Part shown: piece after piece, positions 61,647 to 64,000 of the stretch
Layout: each line of letters opens with the position of its first letter
Numbering within the stretch: the first letter of the stretch is position 1
NCBI RefSeq assembly: GCF_003946445.1
Contig: NZ_RHOF01000002.1
Span: 1 to 64,000, forward strand
Length of the DNA stretch: 64,000 nucleotides
From: Loigolactobacillus jiayinensis
GTDB lineage: Bacteria > Bacillota > Bacilli > Lactobacillales > Lactobacillaceae
Direction: 5' to 3'
Made by a program: the position numbers and the translations under genes
The notes under the pieces: generated by a model
Told to the model about the DNA's origin: nothing
What the model saw: only the letters and a program-made list of their open reading frames with translations
Databases searched by the model: none

Positions 61647-62966
61647 TTATTCGTCAACATCTGTCGTATTAACAGTGGTCTCTGAATCAGTAGTCACACT
61701 ATCATTACTGTCTTCGTCTTCACTAGAAGTGGAATCTGAATCTGATTCTGATTCAGAATCTGTATTTGAATCACTAGCTTCATCAGCATCGGTTGTACTT
61801 TCTGAGCTATCGTTATCAGCCGCTGCTTCAGTCGTTAATGTTACGTTAAAATCAAAGCCATCAGCAGTTGCAGTGACCGTCACTTCGATTTCGTCAGCAG
61901 CATCCAAATCACTTAGTTTATCGTCAGCCTTTAATTGCTTATAGATTTTCTTAGCAACCTTGTTCGCATTTTTCGTCGTCAAAGTCGTGCTATTAGTCGT
62001 GATCGTCTGATCTTCAGTATAAACCGTTTGGGTATCATTATCCTCAGTATCAGTATCGGTGTCTTCATCACTAGCAGCTGCGTCGTCGTCCGTAACAGTC
62101 GATTCAGCATCATCATTACTTTCAGTATCAGTGGTGGCATCATCATCAGTAGCCGCTGTAAAATCAACCGTCAGCTTATCAGTTGTCTCGTCATCAAGAT
62201 CTAATTTGGTCGCTAATTTATCATTGATTGCTTCGCCGAATTCATCTTCATCTAAGCGATTAGTTGTTGTCGTACTGTTAGTTTCTTTGTCAGATGAAGT
62301 GCTATCAGCTTCCTTAGTTGTAGAACTTGTACTTGTTGTCGCTGCGGAATCACTTAGTGCAGTCGAATCATTATCAGTTTCATCAGCCTCGCTAGTACCA
62401 GTTGCTGTTTTCCCTGAACTAGACTCATCAGCAGGTGATTGATAATTATTCGTCGTCTTACTGTGATCATCAACGCTCACTGGTGATACATCAATATGGG
62501 TCGAATTATCAGAATTTTCGGTAAAATTATTGATGGTGACCTTGGTATTCGCAACTTGCCACCCATCACCATAGTAATACCAATCAGTTGGTACATAGCC
62601 ATCGCGATTCAGCATTAAAGTGTCACCTGCATAAATCAAATCAATATTCCGAATATTGTTGTCATACGCTAATTGGCGCACAGAAATACCAGTTGCCGCA
62701 GAGATACCTGATAATGTATCGCCCCACTGGATCACGTATTTATTCTGATCGCTTTGATTTAAATTATTGACGTCGATGTGCTGTGCACTAATATTACTGC
62801 TAATTTGTTCTGATGTATTAGCTACCCAATTGGTAATATCAGCTCGCTCAGCATTCGTCTGATTAGCATAGAAACTATCGGCCAATACAGTTGTTGTTTG
62901 CGCAATGAGCGGTGCAAACAATAAAGCACTCGCAATTGTTGCCCCAACAATTTGTTTTTTATTCAT
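61647..62966 (-). CDS. LysM-domain surface protein with acidic Ser/Thr/Asp/Glu-rich tail
   Basis: A 439-residue secreted protein. A signal peptide (cleavage near ADS, about residue 31) is followed by a region of unknown fold, one LysM domain (about 75-121, YVIQWGDTLSGISAATGISV to YAGDTLMLN) that binds peptidoglycan, and about 270 residues extremely rich in Ser, Thr, Asp and Glu, ending in Ser-Asp/Ser-Glu runs. There is no LPXTG anchor, so LysM should hold it to the wall while the acidic tail projects outward. The tail contains short structured stretches (LDEDEFGEAINDKLATKLD). GGAGG precedes the ATG. Confidence 0.82.
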   Translation of the reverse strand: MNKKQIVGATIASALLFAPLIAQTTTVLADSFYANQTNAERADITNWVANTSEQISSNISAQHIDVNNLNQSDQNKYVIQWGDTLSGISAATGISVRQLAYDNNIRNIDLIYAGDTLMLNRDGYVPTDWYYYGDGWQVANTKVTINNFTENSDNSTHIDVSPVSVDDHSKTTNNYQSPADESSSGKTATGTSEADETDNDSTALSDSAATTSTSSTTKEADSTSSDKETNSTTTTNRLDEDEFGEAINDKLATKLDLDDETTDKLTVDFTAATDDDATTDTESNDDAESTVTDDDAAASDEDTDTDTEDNDTQTVYTEDQTITTNSTTLTTKNANKVAKKIYKQLKADDKLSDLDAADEIEVTVTATADGFDFNVTLTTEAAADNDSSESTTDADEASDSNTDSESESDSDSTSSEDEDSNDSVTTDSETTVNTTDVDE

Positions 62967-63106
62967 TTTTTGTCCTCCGCTTGATTTAAAAGGCTTTTTT
63001 TATACTTTCATAATAACTAATTTATTAAAATAACTCAAGCTTTGTTTAATTCATAGGCAATAGATCACTCGATAATTGCGTTGGTATCTGTTTTAAGCGA
63101 AAAAAA

Positions 63107-63144
63107 ATAAGCGTGTGACCTAAAACTAGATCGCAGGCTTATTT
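63107..63144 (-). terminator. terminator downstream of dnaB and the TMEM175 stub
   Basis: AAATAAGC (63107-63114) pairs with GCTTATTT (63137-63144), with an inner imperfect stem. The loop portion TGTGACCTAAAACTAGATCG resembles the hairpin of repeat copy C. Confidence 0.65.
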
Positions 63145-63160
63145 CGAACTGTTTCCATCT

Positions 63161-63307
63161 TTAAATCCCAACTGCATGAAATAACTGCGCATAATGAACA
63201 CTTTGTCCCTGAATTTCCACTGGTAATTCTAAGACCATAATTGTGATCAAAATGGCAATGATCGCATCACTAAAAACGTCCAAGCGTTCTTTCAATTTTT
63301 CTTTCAT
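63161..63307 (-). pseudogene. truncated TMEM175/DUF1211 potassium-channel-like protein
   Basis: A 48-residue open frame starting MKEKLKERLDVFSDAIIAIL and continuing ITIMVLELPVE matches the N-terminal helix of TMEM175 family K+ channels, in which RxxxFSDAIxAIxxTxMVLE is the signature. Full proteins have ~200 residues and five more helices; this one stops after QLFHAVGI. AGGTGA four bases ahead of the ATG is intact, and the gene begins nine bases after dnaB. It is most likely a decayed gene, although a translated micro-protein cannot be excluded. Confidence 0.65.
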
Positions 63308-63315
63308 AACGTCAC

Positions 63316-64000
63316 CTATTGCGCTTCCGGCACGTAAGCAATCGAGGAAAATTTATTATATTGCTTCACGAATAATAATTTTACCGTACCGCGCGCGCCA
63401 CTTCGGTTTTTCTCAATAATGATTTCAACTTCGCCAACTTCTTGATCCTCGTCACGCTGACCACCAGCGGCACTATTTTGGGCGAATTTACTATTGTCGT
63501 CGTCATCGCCACCATCTTCATCACGATAATAATCTTCACGATACAAGAAAGCAACGATATCAGCATCCTGTTCGATCGACCCTGATTCACGAATATCAGA
63601 CAGCACTGGCCGCTTATCTTGCCGCTGTTCAACACCACGGGAAAGCTGTGATAACGCAATTACTGGCACTCGTAACTCTTTGGCTAATTTTTTAAGTTGC
63701 CGCGAAATACCAGACACTTCTTGTTGCCGGCTTTCTTTATTGCTACCTTCGATCAGCTGTAAATAATCGACCACAACTAAGCCTAGATTACCCTTTTCCT
63801 TAGCCAAGCGGCGGCATTTAGCGCGGATCTCGGACATTTTATTGCCTGGCGTATCGTCAATATAGATCGATGCCTTGGACAAGCTACCCATGGCGATGAT
63901 CAAGTTTTGCCATTCCTCTTCGGATAACTGACCTGTTCGCAAATGACTCGCATCGATACTGCCTTCTGCGCACAACATCCGGTTGACCAACGACTCAGCA
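63316..64000 (-). CDS. dnaB: replicative DNA helicase DnaB, C-terminal part (cut by window edge)
   Basis: The frame is open to the right end of the window, so only the last ~228 residues are seen. They include the RecA-like core: IYIDDTPGNKMSEIRAKCRR, Walker B LVVVDYLQLI, the IALSQLSRGVEQR segment and DIRESGSIEQDADIVAFLYR, then an acidic insertion (GGDDDDNSKFAQNSAAGGQ) and a closing EKNRSGARGTVKLLF. DnaB unwinds DNA at the replication fork. Its presence supports proximity to the origin. Confidence 0.96.
   Translation of the reverse strand, partial: AESLVNRMLCAEGSIDASHLRTGQLSEEEWQNLIIAMGSLSKASIYIDDTPGNKMSEIRAKCRRLAKEKGNLGLVVVDYLQLIEGSNKESRQQEVSGISRQLKKLAKELRVPVIALSQLSRGVEQRQDKRPVLSDIRESGSIEQDADIVAFLYREDYYRDEDGGDDDDNSKFAQNSAAGGQRDEDQEVGEVEIIIEKNRSGARGTVKLLFVKQYNKFSSIAYVPEAQ

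Noticed and set aside
62059-62442. plus-strand frame rich in Ser and Val opposite the LysM protein
   Set aside because: It is the antisense shadow of the Ser/Thr/Asp/Glu-coding repeat DNA and has no ribosome site.

Overview
The window is a 64 kb stretch of a lactobacillus-type (Lactobacillaceae) chromosome, probably close to the replication origin. Supporting signs are the modest G+C content (about 40-45 % by eye), strong GGAGG ribosome sites with occasional TTG/GTG starts, T-box leaders, PTS sugar genes, and the core block dnaB - purA - tRNA-Lys - walRKHIJ - htrA - rlmH, which lies near the origin in Firmicutes. These core genes all read toward low coordinates, so the origin probably lies beyond the right end. 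The genus cannot be fixed from the sequence; a Loigolactobacillus/Lactiplantibacillus-like organism is an inference.

Layout. 0.2-3.5 kb: a T-box-controlled operon of two isocitrate lyase/PEP mutase family proteins and an MFS transporter. 3.7-9.4 kb: a P-type cation ATPase, a WYL regulator divergent from a GyrI-like protein, a GntR/FCD regulator and a pentapeptide-repeat protein. 9.5-12.9 kb: a second T-box followed by a polar amino-acid ABC importer. 12.9-15.5 kb: VOC protein, aldehyde dehydrogenase and reductase. 15.5-20.9 kb: a PucR-type regulator divergent from an operon of Old Yellow Enzyme/enoate reductase, short-chain dehydrogenase and acetoacetate-decarboxylase fold protein; the last two resemble the CLA-DH/CLA-DC pair of lactobacillus fatty-acid saturation. 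21-26.6 kb: a Flp/FNR-type regulator with a perfect FNR box in its own promoter, CPBP protease, LCP protein, BioY with a BirA operator, CHY zinc finger and quinone reductase.

26.6-27.4 kb holds the most striking feature. Four tandem copies of a ~217 bp unit each look like a complete minus-strand small-RNA gene: promoter, ~115 nt transcript with several C-rich anti-Shine-Dalgarno motifs, a hairpin presenting a CCCC loop, and an intrinsic terminator. This recalls multicopy C-rich sRNAs such as Listeria LhrC or pneumococcal csRNAs, but I do not recognise this sequence family.

27.5-34.4 kb: DUF2188 protein, alpha/beta hydrolase, a frameshifted XRE regulator, YaaA and a very large MMPL transporter. 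34.5-41.1 kb: an alpha-glucoside PTS locus (GH4 6-phospho-glucosidase, EIICB, RpiR regulator, separate EIIA) with a cre site, plus gluconokinase. 41.4-46.3 kb: UDG-like protein, AlkD-like protein, proline iminopeptidase and a TetM-like GTPase. 46.6-55.4 kb: rlmH, a DnaA-box cluster, htrA, the WalRK cell-wall stress regulon core and tRNA-Lys. 55.6-64 kb: class I amidotransferase, modABC molybdate importer, purA, TDT transporter, a LysM surface protein, a truncated TMEM175 stub and the 3' part of dnaB.

Two further genome-scale patterns stand out: the palindrome AAGCGCGCTT occurs nine times exactly, and a hairpin-plus-tail repeat occurs three times. modABC together with the FNR-type regulator hints that this strain makes molybdenum cofactor and may respire anaerobically (inference).
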